Under the pieces are notes generated by a model, which was given only the letters and a program-made list of their open reading frames with translations, had not been told where the DNA came from and did not search any database. From positions 1 to 58,024 of the forward strand of contig OMXO01000016.1 of NCBI GenBank assembly GCA_900315035.1: DNA of 58,024 nucleotides. Reading direction: 5' to 3'. The translations under genes were made by a program, and so were the position numbers. Of the stretch, positions 26,802 through 35,934 are shown piece by piece (position 1 is the stretch's first letter; every line of letters begins with the position of its first letter). The DNA comes from an uncultured Prevotella sp. (lineage in GTDB: Bacteria > Bacteroidota > Bacteroidia > Bacteroidales > Bacteroidaceae).

Positions 26802-28994
26802 ATGACTGTGCTTAAAAGAGCTCTACTTCTCATCCTCTGCCTCCCGATTCTCTGGTCTTGTCAGGAGCCAAAGCCCAAATATGTTATTGGTGTGTCTCAA
26901 TGCTCAGAAGATATCTGGCGCGCATGGCAGAACTCAGAGATGCAGATGGAAGCAAATTTCCACCAAGGTGTAGAACTGCGTTTCACCGCTGCCCACGACA
27001 ACTCCGATACTCAGATTCACCAAATTGACAGTCTCGTCTCAAGTGGTATCGATCTGCTCATCGTTGCGCCCAACCAGCTAACGAACGTATCCCCTGCTAT
27101 TGACCGTGCATTTGACAAGGGAATCCCTGTCATCGTCTTCGAGCGCAAGACCGATGCCCAAAAATACACTGCCTTTGTTAGTGCAGACAACTACGAAATG
27201 GGGCACGAGATGGGCGAATATGTTGTCTCTCGTCTTCACGGAAAGGGGACTGTCATGGAAATATTAGGACTGAAAGGCTCTTCCCCCGCAGACGACCGTC
27301 ATCGTGGTTTCAATGATGCCCTCAAAGGCAGTGAAGTTCAAGTGGTAGCTACTATACAGGGTAATTGGACTGAGGATGTAGCCTACAATGCCGTGAAGGC
27401 TTATCGCGGAGACTTAAGCAGCATCGACCTTGTTTTCGGGCATAACGACCGCTCCGCTATCGGTGCTCGCAAAGCCTTCGTCGAGAGAAAAAGCGAGAAG
27501 TTACCTCTATTCTGCGGTATCGATGGTTTGCCAGGAGAAAACGGTGGAATCCAACTTGTCAGAGATTCCCTACTCGACGCCTCTTACATCTACCCCACAA
27601 GAGGTGATTATTTACTCTATCTTGCCCTCAACATCTTAGAGGGACGCCCCTATCAAGAGGAGACCATGCTCACTTCTGCCCTCGTCACTCGTGATAATGC
27701 AAACGTACTACTACTCGAGAGCGATGAAGTTATGCGTCAGACACAGCGGTTGGAACGGCTGAACCAGCAAGCAAGTGGTTACCTCCAACAACTTGCCAAC
27801 GAGCGCGTCATCAATATTCTTGCCGTAGTCCTCGTTATCCTACTGCTTATCATGCTTGTTGTGATCTATATCTACTTCCTCCAGCGAGCACGTATCAGTG
27901 AGGAACGCAATAAAATGGAACGTGAACAACTCGATTTCTATACTCAAGTAAGTCATGAACTACGCACTCCTCTTACCCTTATCGAAGGACCATTAGCACA
28001 ACTCGCTGAGACCAATGATATCCAAAATGCCAGTGCAGAAGCATCAGGACTCTTCTCAATAGTCTTGCGCAACACACGTCATCTTTCCCAACTCATTAGC
28101 AAGATGCTTGATGCTCAAGTCCGACATAGTAGCCTCGTCAGTATCCAGGAATCAGAGCCTATCAACCTGTCGCAGACCAAAATCCCAACTCTCGACACCA
28201 ACGATGACATCGACAGTACACACCCAACGATACTCATTGTTGATGACAATGCAGATATACGCGCCTATTTAAGTAATATTCTGAAGCCCCACTATCAGGT
28301 GAACGAAGCTGCAGACGGTCAGCAAGGGCTTAATCTCGCTAACGAGATTGTACCAGACCTCATAGTCAGTGATGTCATGATGCCTGTCATGAACGGTTTG
28401 GAGTTCTGCCAACGCGTTAAAAACGGTACTGCGACCTCACATATCCCCGTCATTTTGCTCACAGCCCGTGCACTTGACGAGCATCAGGTTGAAGGCTATG
28501 AGAGTGGTGCCGATGCCTATATCACGAAACCTTTCTCCGCAGAAGTGCTTCTTGCCCGGATCAACAACCTATTGAAAAATCGCCGCCGTCTGAAGAACCT
28601 ATTCGGTAACAAGGAAGAAGAAAAAAAGGAAGAAAAGAGTAAGGAAGTAGAGAACAATGAGGAAGAGGCTAAGTTTACCACCCAGGAAAGCGCTTTCCTA
28701 CTGAAGTTCCGAGATTTCATTGAAAAGAATCTTGCTGACAGCGATCTTAGTGTCGAGACTGTTGGCGCCGAACTCGGACTTTCACGAGTACAACTCTACC
28801 GCAAAGTCAAAGCCCTCACAGGACTATCGCCTGTTGAACTTCTTCGGACAGCCCGTCTTCAGAAAGGTCGTCAGATTCTTGAGACCACTGGGAAATCCGT
28901 CTCTGAAGTTGCTTACGAAGTGGGATTTACCGCCCCGAGTTATTTCACCAAATGTTTCAAAGACGAATTCGGCATCAGCCCCTCAGATCTATAG
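26802..28994 (+). CDS. HTCS with sugar-binding sensor, no visible HATPase domain
   Basis: A 730-residue protein. A lipoprotein-like signal ('LPILWSC') precedes a periplasmic sugar-binding domain of the LacI/ribose-binding type (~27-310; 'GVSQCSEDIWRAWQ', 'DDRHRGF', 'VFGHNDRSAIGA'). Then come a transmembrane helix (~339-363), a HisKA dimerisation helix with His385 ('SHELRTPLT'), a receiver (from ~471; phosphoacceptor Asp524 in 'SDVMMPVMNG'), a charged Glu/Lys linker (~605-627) and an AraC-type HTH (~635-730). Between His385 and the receiver there are only ~85 residues, and no N-, G1- or G2-box of an ATP-binding domain is present anywhere, so it cannot autophosphorylate as a normal kinase. The reading frame is intact. 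It is probably a xylan/hemicellulose regulator cotranscribed with the GH9. Confidence 0.88.
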   Translation: MTVLKRALLLILCLPILWSCQEPKPKYVIGVSQCSEDIWRAWQNSEMQMEANFHQGVELRFTAAHDNSDTQIHQIDSLVSSGIDLLIVAPNQLTNVSPAIDRAFDKGIPVIVFERKTDAQKYTAFVSADNYEMGHEMGEYVVSRLHGKGTVMEILGLKGSSPADDRHRGFNDALKGSEVQVVATIQGNWTEDVAYNAVKAYRGDLSSIDLVFGHNDRSAIGARKAFVERKSEKLPLFCGIDGLPGENGGIQLVRDSLLDASYIYPTRGDYLLYLALNILEGRPYQEETMLTSALVTRDNANVLLLESDEVMRQTQRLERLNQQASGYLQQLANERVINILAVVLVILLLIMLVVIYIYFLQRARISEERNKMEREQLDFYTQVSHELRTPLTLIEGPLAQLAETNDIQNASAEASGLFSIVLRNTRHLSQLISKMLDAQVRHSSLVSIQESEPINLSQTKIPTLDTNDDIDSTHPTILIVDDNADIRAYLSNILKPHYQVNEAADGQQGLNLANEIVPDLIVSDVMMPVMNGLEFCQRVKNGTATSHIPVILLTARALDEHQVEGYESGADAYITKPFSAEVLLARINNLLKNRRRLKNLFGNKEEEKKEEKSKEVENNEEEAKFTTQESAFLLKFRDFIEKNLADSDLSVETVGAELGLSRVQLYRKVKALTGLSPVELLRTARLQKGRQILETTGKSVSEVAYEVGFTAPSYFTKCFKDEFGISPSDL

Positions 28995-29011
28995 ATTATG
29001 GTTTCATAGAT

Positions 29012-30640
29012 TTAGTATGTGGCAATTTGACGGATAGCATCTTCAAAGGCCTCCTTGTTGAAGGAACGAGCCTTCAGTTTGGAGCGGTAGGTGTAGATAG
29101 TGCTAATACTAGAGCGAAGGATGTCGGCAATCTCCTGGTTGTCAGTAATACCAAGACGGATGAGGGCCAGGATACGAAGTTCGGTAGTGAGGTGTCTGCT
29201 GTCACCTTCGCTAAGATTGAATGCATCTGTAGGTAAAAGAAGTTTATTGACTTCGCTGATAAAACCTGGCCAAATATTGAGGAATGCTTCATCAAAGTTT
29301 TGATGGAACATGCGGATGCCACTATTTATTACTTGAGGGCTTTTCAGTTCTGCATAGAGTTCTTCTAGTTTTCGGTCGCGAGCAAGGCGGTTAAGATGTT
29401 TGTTCCGATCCTCACTCTGTTTGATAAGATTACTGCTGAGTTCAAGGAAACGCCCAATATACTCTTCTTTGATGCGGTTAGCTTCCTTCATTAAAATGTT
29501 GGCACTTTGAATCTGTTCATTATGGGCAGTGAGAGCACTATTCATAGCCTCTATTTGCCGACTTGCAGCTTTTTTCTTGCGTAACAGGACAAGGGTATAA
29601 GCCATAATGCCGAGAAGGACAAGTGAGATAAAAGAGATAATTCCGAGGTAAATGTAGGTCTGCGACTGTGTCTGGGAACGTTCTAAATCATACAGTTTCA
29701 TGATTTGCGGTGCCATACGTCCCACCTGCATCATGCGCAAACGGCTGCCATAAAACTGTGCCTCAGTTATGGACTGATAGAGGTAGCGATAAGCAATATC
29801 GTTCTCTCCACGAGCCATGAGGATCTCAGAAAGCGATCGTAGAGAGTTGTTCTCACGGATAGCCCCCAACTCGTCACTGATGGCGCTAAGCAGAAGGTAG
29901 TATTCCTGATGAGCAAGATCCTTTTTACACTGATAGAAGTACGCTAGGGTACTTGTAATGATGCTGTACGTACGTGTACTTACCTCAAACTTTGGCAAGC
30001 AAGCCTCCATCATTTGGATAGCTTTGTCAGGATTTCCTGTTTCACAAGTATAGGTAGCATAATTAAAGAGATAGTCGTAACTATCCTTTGGTGCCGTTTG
30101 GATAATCAACTGGCGATAATACTGTGCTTTCTGAATATAATCGGGAAAGTAAGGAGTGAACTGAGCCATCTCCGAACGGTAAAGGTTAAGTTCGCTCTGC
30201 TGGTTGTAGTAGGCAATACGCTGTTCAAGACAAAGTTTTTCGGGGTCAATCTCATCAAGTAAACGACGTGCACGATCAAAAAGGCCAGTGACAGAAAGAA
30301 TATGGGCCATACGAATGGCACTGGCAGCAAAACGGTCATGATCGTCAGTATGGCGCAACCGTACTACGTTTTTTTCAACATAATAGAAAGCAGAATCGAA
30401 ACGGAAAGCCACATATTCGTCATAGAGCCGAAGGTTTTGGTCACAAATTTGATCATCGGTGAGAGTCATTCCCTTCAAGCCCTCTTTCAAGTTCTGAATA
30501 CGAGCTTCTTTTGAAGCTGTCAAATCCTGATAATGAAGAATAAGACTGTCGAGCGTATGATACAGGGGTATAACATTGGTTGCAGTACCGAGAAGGGCAT
30601 GCATAACGAGGAAGACAAGCAGACAAGATCGTTTTATCAT
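29012..30640 (-). CDS. SusR-like (DUF6377) membrane transcription regulator, copy 1
   Basis: The start is the ATG at 30640 (542 residues, signal-like N terminus 'IKRSCLLVFLVMHALLG'); the longer frame to 30832 passes through the promoter. The N-terminal ~300 residues are helical TPR-like repeats, probably periplasmic. A transmembrane helix follows at ~325-350, then a coiled coil ('MNSALTAHNEQIQSANILM'), and a C-terminal LuxR-like helix-turn-helix ('LRILALIRLGITDNQEIADIL...STIYTYRSKLKAR', ~480-525). This is the layout of SusR, which senses maltose or larger starch oligomers and activates sus genes in Bacteroides. It is divergent from the SusB-like GH97 that opens the starch locus, so it is the prime candidate activator. 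A close relative is at 42489-44186. Confidence 0.85.
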   Translation of the reverse strand: MIKRSCLLVFLVMHALLGTATNVIPLYHTLDSLILHYQDLTASKEARIQNLKEGLKGMTLTDDQICDQNLRLYDEYVAFRFDSAFYYVEKNVVRLRHTDDHDRFAASAIRMAHILSVTGLFDRARRLLDEIDPEKLCLEQRIAYYNQQSELNLYRSEMAQFTPYFPDYIQKAQYYRQLIIQTAPKDSYDYLFNYATYTCETGNPDKAIQMMEACLPKFEVSTRTYSIITSTLAYFYQCKKDLAHQEYYLLLSAISDELGAIRENNSLRSLSEILMARGENDIAYRYLYQSITEAQFYGSRLRMMQVGRMAPQIMKLYDLERSQTQSQTYIYLGIISFISLVLLGIMAYTLVLLRKKKAASRQIEAMNSALTAHNEQIQSANILMKEANRIKEEYIGRFLELSSNLIKQSEDRNKHLNRLARDRKLEELYAELKSPQVINSGIRMFHQNFDEAFLNIWPGFISEVNKLLLPTDAFNLSEGDSRHLTTELRILALIRLGITDNQEIADILRSSISTIYTYRSKLKARSFNKEAFEDAIRQIATY

Positions 30641-30663
30641 TGTTAGTACTTTTTTGTATGCTG

Positions 30664-30695
30664 CAAAAATACATATTCTTTTTGAAAGCACCAAA
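30664..30695 (-). promoter_or_regulatory. Predicted promoter of SusR-like gene 1
   Basis: Minus strand TTTG (30692-30695), exactly 20 nt, TATTTTTG (30664-30671). It fixes the start codon at 30640. Confidence 0.75.
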
Positions 30696-30820
30696 TATCC
30701 AAGCATACTTTGAGCAATTTTAGGGTTGAATTCATTTTGATTTTTTCGAAAATAGAATTTTATAACATACTGATTATCTGACAATTGCATTTTTGAAGAT
30801 TTTGATATTTGTTTGTTGAA

Positions 30821-30852
30821 CTTGTAGTCCACATTTTAAACCTCTATCTTTG
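30821..30852 (+). promoter_or_regulatory. Predicted promoter of the starch-locus operon
   Basis: CTTG (30821-30824), 20-nt spacer, TATCTTTG (30845-30852). It leads into the GH97 with a ~47 nt leader. The imperfect -33 element fits an activator-dependent promoter. The rest of 30641-30904 is A/T-rich divergent spacer where the SusR-like operator should lie. Confidence 0.65.
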
Positions 30853-30904
30853 CCAACGAAATCAAAATTCGACCCATTCCCGCAAACCAATAAATATCAA
30901 CATA

Positions 30905-32899
30905 ATGAACAAGTTAATAGTTAGTTTAGTTATAGTAGTTAGTAGTTTTGTTAGTTCCAGCGTTATGCCTTGTAACGCGAAAAACGCAGTGGTATCTTCA
31001 CCCGATGGTGCCGTGACGGTGACCGTCGGTGTGGAGTCCGCTAAACCATTCTACACCGTAAGTTATCAGGGTAAGATGCTGGTGTCTCCATCACATTTGG
31101 GATTCCGTCTTGATGATGGAGAAATGGGCACTCATGTAAAGATGGGTACTACAAGCCAGAAAACAGTTGATGAGACATGGTTTCAGCCTTGGGGAGAAAG
31201 TGAGGTTGTTAGAAATAACTATAACGAATTAAAAGTGAAGTTCGAAGAACGCGGAGGACACCATATGCAAGTAGTGTTCCGTGTGTTCAATGACGGATTT
31301 GGCTTCCGCTATATATTATCAGATATGAAAGGGGGAAAAGAATATAGCGTTTTGGACGAATTGACGGAAATGACTTTGGCGCATGACGCTAAGGCATGGT
31401 CGATTTCCTCAAATCATACGGAATATTTCGAAGGTATCTATAAGGCTAGCATGCTGAGCGAGAAGGACACTGTATGCACACCACTTACCATAGAATATGA
31501 GAAAGATCTGTTTCTGGCCATCCACGAGGCTGCACTTGAGGATTATGCAAGTCTTAATCTCACGCCAAGAAAGGAAGGACATAATGGAGTACGGCTCCTG
31601 ACAGCACTTACCCCTTGGAACAACGGTGTAAAAGTCTATGCAAAAGGAGAAATGAAGAGTCCCTGGCGCACGATGATTATCAGTAAGACTGCTGGAGGAC
31701 TTCTGACATCAAATCTCATGCTGAACTTGAATGAGCCATCACGCATTGAAGACACCTCATGGATTGAACCAGGACGCTATATTGGAATCTGGTGGAGCAT
31801 TCATAAGAAACATAACACTTGGGAAATGGGCCCCACACATGGTGCTACCACAGAAAACGTAAAACGGTATATAGACTTTGCTGCGAAACATGGTTTTAGT
31901 GGAGTGTTAGCTGAGGGTTGGAACCCAGGATGGGGTGCTGGTGAGCAAGTAACATACTTAAAAAGTTACCCAGACTTTGATATAGAGGAGGTAACTCGTT
32001 ACGGACTTTCGAAGGGTGTGCGCTTTATAGGACATACGGAAACCTGGGGGCGCGCAGCGCTATTAGAACAAGAGATGGATGAGGCATTCGCCTGGTTTAG
32101 CAAACTAGGCATCCGTACAGTGAAGACAGGCTATGTGGGGCATCTGTTTGATGGGAAAGAGCTTGCCAAGTCACAATATGGAATCCGCCATTATCGTCGT
32201 GTTATAGAATGTGCCGCCAAACATCATATTATGATTGACAACCATGAGCCAGCTATGCCAACAGGCATCCAGCGTACCTGGCCAAACTTAATGACACAGG
32301 AAGGAGTGCGCGGACAGGAGTACAACGCCTGGGACAGAAGAGGCGGGAATCCCCCTGAACACACCGTGACACTTCCATTCACACGCGGTCTGGCCGGGCC
32401 TACAGATTTCACGCCTGCCATATTCAACTTCTCGGAGATTGTCAAGGGGACACACCCCCATTCAACCCTAGCCAAACAACTTGGTGAGTTCGTCGTCATT
32501 TACAGTCCTTTACAGATGGCTGCCGATGCTATCGAGAATTATGAAGGTCAACCCGCACTAACGTTTATCGAGAGTTGTCCTACAACATGGAACAGAACTG
32601 TAGTGCCTAATGGAGAGATTGGGAAATATATCACGATTGCTCGCAAAGAACGTCATGGGGATCGTTGGTTTATTGGCAGCATCACCAATGAAGAGGCCAG
32701 AGATCTGACCATCAAACTAGACTTCTTGGACGAAGGCTCCAACTACAAAGCAATCATCTATGAAGATGGTCCAGAAGCAGACTTTGAAAAAAATCCTTAC
32801 GCCATGACAATCCGACAAATAGAACTGAAGAAAAATGACGAGTTGAGACTACATCTCGCCCGCAGTGGAGGAGCAGCTATCAGAATTGAGAAGAAATAA
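30905..32899 (+). CDS. susB: SusB-like GH97 alpha-glucosidase (inverting type)
   Basis: The ATG at 30905 gives 664 residues with a signal peptide (~1-28); the upstream frame overlaps the promoter. The N-terminal beta-sandwich is followed by a barrel from ~270. Glu379 ('HTETWG'), Glu448 ('NHEPAMPTG') and Glu472 ('VRGQEY') have spacings of 69 and 24 residues, the same as the catalytic/calcium-binding Glu439, Glu508 and Glu532 I recall for SusB. The retaining-type Asp is replaced by Gly in 'VKTGYVG'. It therefore belongs to the inverting alpha-glucosidase branch that releases glucose from maltooligosaccharides in the periplasm. It opens the operon with susC and susD and is divergent from a SusR-like regulator. 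Confidence 0.92.
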   Translation: MNKLIVSLVIVVSSFVSSSVMPCNAKNAVVSSPDGAVTVTVGVESAKPFYTVSYQGKMLVSPSHLGFRLDDGEMGTHVKMGTTSQKTVDETWFQPWGESEVVRNNYNELKVKFEERGGHHMQVVFRVFNDGFGFRYILSDMKGGKEYSVLDELTEMTLAHDAKAWSISSNHTEYFEGIYKASMLSEKDTVCTPLTIEYEKDLFLAIHEAALEDYASLNLTPRKEGHNGVRLLTALTPWNNGVKVYAKGEMKSPWRTMIISKTAGGLLTSNLMLNLNEPSRIEDTSWIEPGRYIGIWWSIHKKHNTWEMGPTHGATTENVKRYIDFAAKHGFSGVLAEGWNPGWGAGEQVTYLKSYPDFDIEEVTRYGLSKGVRFIGHTETWGRAALLEQEMDEAFAWFSKLGIRTVKTGYVGHLFDGKELAKSQYGIRHYRRVIECAAKHHIMIDNHEPAMPTGIQRTWPNLMTQEGVRGQEYNAWDRRGGNPPEHTVTLPFTRGLAGPTDFTPAIFNFSEIVKGTHPHSTLAKQLGEFVVIYSPLQMAADAIENYEGQPALTFIESCPTTWNRTVVPNGEIGKYITIARKERHGDRWFIGSITNEEARDLTIKLDFLDEGSNYKAIIYEDGPEADFEKNPYAMTIRQIELKKNDELRLHLARSGGAAIRIEKK

Positions 32900-32959
32900 G
32901 AAATATAATAGTATTTTCACTATCAACTAACTCTATTTATTAATAAAAACCCAACAAAA

Positions 32960-35899
32960 ATGAAAAGAAAAAATTCGTTTCACCGCTTACTTATTTTTGT
33001 AGCGGTCATGTTTTTTGCCTTGGATATTTCTGCACAGACCACCATCCGTGGTCATGTGAAGGATGACACTGGCGAGGACGTCATTGGCGCCTCGGTTGTG
33101 GTGAAAGGCACAAACAACGGTACCGTCACTGATTTCGATGGTAATTTCAGTCTGCAATGCAAGGCTGGAGCAACACTTGTTTTCACCTACATCGGCTTTA
33201 ATCCGCAGGAACTAGTAGCCAAAAACGGCATGGAAGTAACCATGAGTGAAGATGTAGCACAGTTGAATGAAGTTGTGGTTGTCGGCTATGGTTCGATGGC
33301 CAAGAAAGAGATTTCCAGTTCTGTAGTACAGATTAGTAAAGACCAGTTTAACCAAGGTGTCGCAAGCGATCCAATGGCACTTATTGCAGGTAAGGTTGCA
33401 GGACTTAATGTCGCCTCGTCGGCCGACGCAAACCCTAATGCAATGACAAATATCCAGGTACGTGGCGCTGGTTCGCTGACAGCGAGCAACGGTCCGCTGG
33501 TGGTTATTGATGGTATTGCCGGTGGCGACCTACGTAACATCGCCACTCAGGACGTGGAGTCAATCACCGTACTAAAGGATGCCGGTTCTGCTGCCATCTA
33601 TGGTACTCGTGGTGCCAATGGCGTGATTCTTGTAACCACGAAGAAAGGATCTGGCACAGCAGGAGTAACTAATGTAACTTATGACAGCTATGTGGCCTTA
33701 AGTTTTCAGAAGGCCAAACCCGATATTCTGTCAACTGACGAGTTCCGTCGTTCGCGCCGTGGTCAGGACTATGGTGCTGATACCGACTGGTGGAGTGAGA
33801 TCACTCGTAAGAGCAGTTACAACCTAAACCAGTATATCTCTATTGATTCCTCGACAAAAAACGGTTATTTCGGCCTATCAGTGAATTACAAGAAAGGAAA
33901 TGGCTTAGACATTGTTTCCAACCGTGAGGAATATGGTGGTCGTTTTGTTGGCGAGCAACGCGTACTCAACGGGCGTGTACAGTTCAACTCATCACTCTCT
34001 GCCCGTAAAGTCCATGAGGAATGGGGTAACGACGGGCTGTTTGATACCGCCCTTACCATGAATCCTACCATCCCCGTAAAGAATCCTGACGGTAGTTATT
34101 ATCAGCCGAACTCTCCCACAAACATCCACAACCCTGTAAATGACTTGAAGGAGAACGTCAGTCAGGGAGATCGCGTGTATATTTTAGGTAATGCAGACGT
34201 AAAACTGAACATCCTACAAATGGAACAGCACAACCTCAACACCTCGTTGAGCTATGCTCTGCAGTACAACGATCTGAAAGAGAACTTCTATACACCTTCG
34301 ACATCAAGTGAGTCGTTCTGGAACGGCTACGCTGGACGAGCACGCATCAACTACCAGAAATGGTGGACAAACCGTTTAGAATGGCTCGTTAATTACACAA
34401 TGACCATTGATGCCCACCAACTGAAAGCTGTGCTAGGCTATTCTTGGGAGCGCAGCAAATGGGAGCAGAGCGGCAACGAAAATATGGGCTTTGTCTATGA
34501 CGCTCTCTCTTTCCACGGCATCGGTAGCGGCAGTTATCTGCGTGACGGGAAGGCGAATCTATGGGCAGGAAGTTCAGAATCGACATTAATCGGTTTCTTC
34601 GGCCGTTTGAACTATAATTACAACGACATGATCTTCGCCTCAGCCTCTATGCGTCGCGAAGGTAGCACAAAGTTCGGTGCTAACAAGAAATGGGGTAATT
34701 TCCCCTCAGCATCACTGGCTTGGGAAATCACCAAGACCCCGTTTGCCCAAGGGTTATCATCAACCTTCCAAAGCTTGAAACCACGCGTCAGTTATGGTGT
34801 TACAGGTCGTTCAGATTTCAATGCTTATCAAAGTATCGCCACATACAGCACCCGCGGTGCATACCTCATCGAGAACCAATGGATTAACGGTTATGCTCCG
34901 TCACTCAATGCAAATTCCGATTTAGCATGGGAGAAATCAACGGCTTTCAACGTAGGTCTCGACTTCGTGGCTATGAACAGTCGCCTACGTGGTAGCATTG
35001 AGTACTTCGACCGTCGTTCAAAGGACCTGCTCTATAACTATACAGCTCCACAGCCTCCTTTCATCTACAACACAATTCTCGTGAACGTTGGTACGACGAA
35101 GAACACCGGTATAGAGGTAGCCCTCGACTACGACGTATTGGCAAAAACAGCTTTGAAGTGGACCACCGGCATCAATTGGAGCATGGGAAAAACCAAACTC
35201 ACCAAACTCTCGAGTGATGCCTACCAAATGGCCTACCTCGACCTTTATCAGAAACCAGGTCCCGGTACCAGCGAATACTTCTTCCGCGTTGAAGAAGGAG
35301 GTGAAATTGGTCAGTTTTATGGCTATGAGCACGCAGGAATCGATGACAATGGACTGTTACTTATTTACGATAACAACGGTAACGCTGTTCCTGCAGCCCA
35401 GGCCGATCCTTCGTACAAGCGCAACATCGGTAATGGTGCACCCAAGCACTTCTTGTCATGGAGCAACTCTGTGAACTACAAGAACTGGGATCTGAGCATG
35501 CTCTTCCGCAGTGCATTAGGCTACCAAATCTTTAACATGCGCAAATACGGCATGGGACTGAAAGGTGCAGGTACTGATAACGTATTGCGTACTGCCTATA
35601 CCGACTATTCAAACGTCGAGTCGAGTGGTGGTATCATCTCTAGCTATTTTCTGGAGAATGGAAATTATGTAAAACTCGACAATGTGACCATCGGCTATAC
35701 TTACAGGCCAAAGAAACGTGAACTAGTGGAGAGTCTTCGTGTGTATTTGACAGCCAAGAACGTCTTTACATTAACTGGTTATGAAGGCAACGATCCTTCG
35801 ATTGTCACTTCAACAGGCATCACCCCGGGTATCGATTCTAATAGTGCTTATCCGCAGGCCACTCAGTTAAGCCTTGGCATAACCCTTCGCTTCCACTAA
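32960..35899 (+). CDS. susC: SusC-family TonB-dependent outer-membrane transporter (starch locus)
   Basis: A 979-residue outer-membrane porin. Residues 1-25 are a signal peptide ('ALDISAQ'), 27-110 a carboxypeptidase-regulatory-like domain ('IRGHVKDDTGEDVIGASVVVKGT'), then the TonB box region 'LNEVVVVGYGSM', the plug ('LVVIDGIAGG', 'VLKDAGSAAIYGTRGANGVILVTTKKG') and a 22-strand barrel ending in 'LGITLRFH'. It imports oligosaccharides with its SusD partner, powered by TonB. It follows the SusB-like GH97 by 60 nt with no clear promoter between, so it is probably the same transcript. The starch assignment comes from the GH97, GH13 and starch-binding neighbours. Confidence 0.95.
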   Translation: MKRKNSFHRLLIFVAVMFFALDISAQTTIRGHVKDDTGEDVIGASVVVKGTNNGTVTDFDGNFSLQCKAGATLVFTYIGFNPQELVAKNGMEVTMSEDVAQLNEVVVVGYGSMAKKEISSSVVQISKDQFNQGVASDPMALIAGKVAGLNVASSADANPNAMTNIQVRGAGSLTASNGPLVVIDGIAGGDLRNIATQDVESITVLKDAGSAAIYGTRGANGVILVTTKKGSGTAGVTNVTYDSYVALSFQKAKPDILSTDEFRRSRRGQDYGADTDWWSEITRKSSYNLNQYISIDSSTKNGYFGLSVNYKKGNGLDIVSNREEYGGRFVGEQRVLNGRVQFNSSLSARKVHEEWGNDGLFDTALTMNPTIPVKNPDGSYYQPNSPTNIHNPVNDLKENVSQGDRVYILGNADVKLNILQMEQHNLNTSLSYALQYNDLKENFYTPSTSSESFWNGYAGRARINYQKWWTNRLEWLVNYTMTIDAHQLKAVLGYSWERSKWEQSGNENMGFVYDALSFHGIGSGSYLRDGKANLWAGSSESTLIGFFGRLNYNYNDMIFASASMRREGSTKFGANKKWGNFPSASLAWEITKTPFAQGLSSTFQSLKPRVSYGVTGRSDFNAYQSIATYSTRGAYLIENQWINGYAPSLNANSDLAWEKSTAFNVGLDFVAMNSRLRGSIEYFDRRSKDLLYNYTAPQPPFIYNTILVNVGTTKNTGIEVALDYDVLAKTALKWTTGINWSMGKTKLTKLSSDAYQMAYLDLYQKPGPGTSEYFFRVEEGGEIGQFYGYEHAGIDDNGLLLIYDNNGNAVPAAQADPSYKRNIGNGAPKHFLSWSNSVNYKNWDLSMLFRSALGYQIFNMRKYGMGLKGAGTDNVLRTAYTDYSNVESSGGIISSYFLENGNYVKLDNVTIGYTYRPKKRELVESLRVYLTAKNVFTLTGYEGNDPSIVTSTGITPGIDSNSAYPQATQLSLGITLRFH

Positions 35900-35934
35900 A
35901 GGTAAACATGTAAACAGGTAAAAAAAGTAAGAAT

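Noticed and set aside
26802-28994. HTCS without ATPase domain considered as a frameshifted pseudogene
   Set aside because: The frame is continuous through receiver and HTH, and no ATPase motifs turn up in the other frames there; domain absence fits better than disruption.
30641-30904. Longest-frame N-terminal extensions of SusR-like 1 and the SusB-like GH97
   Set aside because: Both extensions run through the divergent promoters; the internal ATGs give proper signal peptides.
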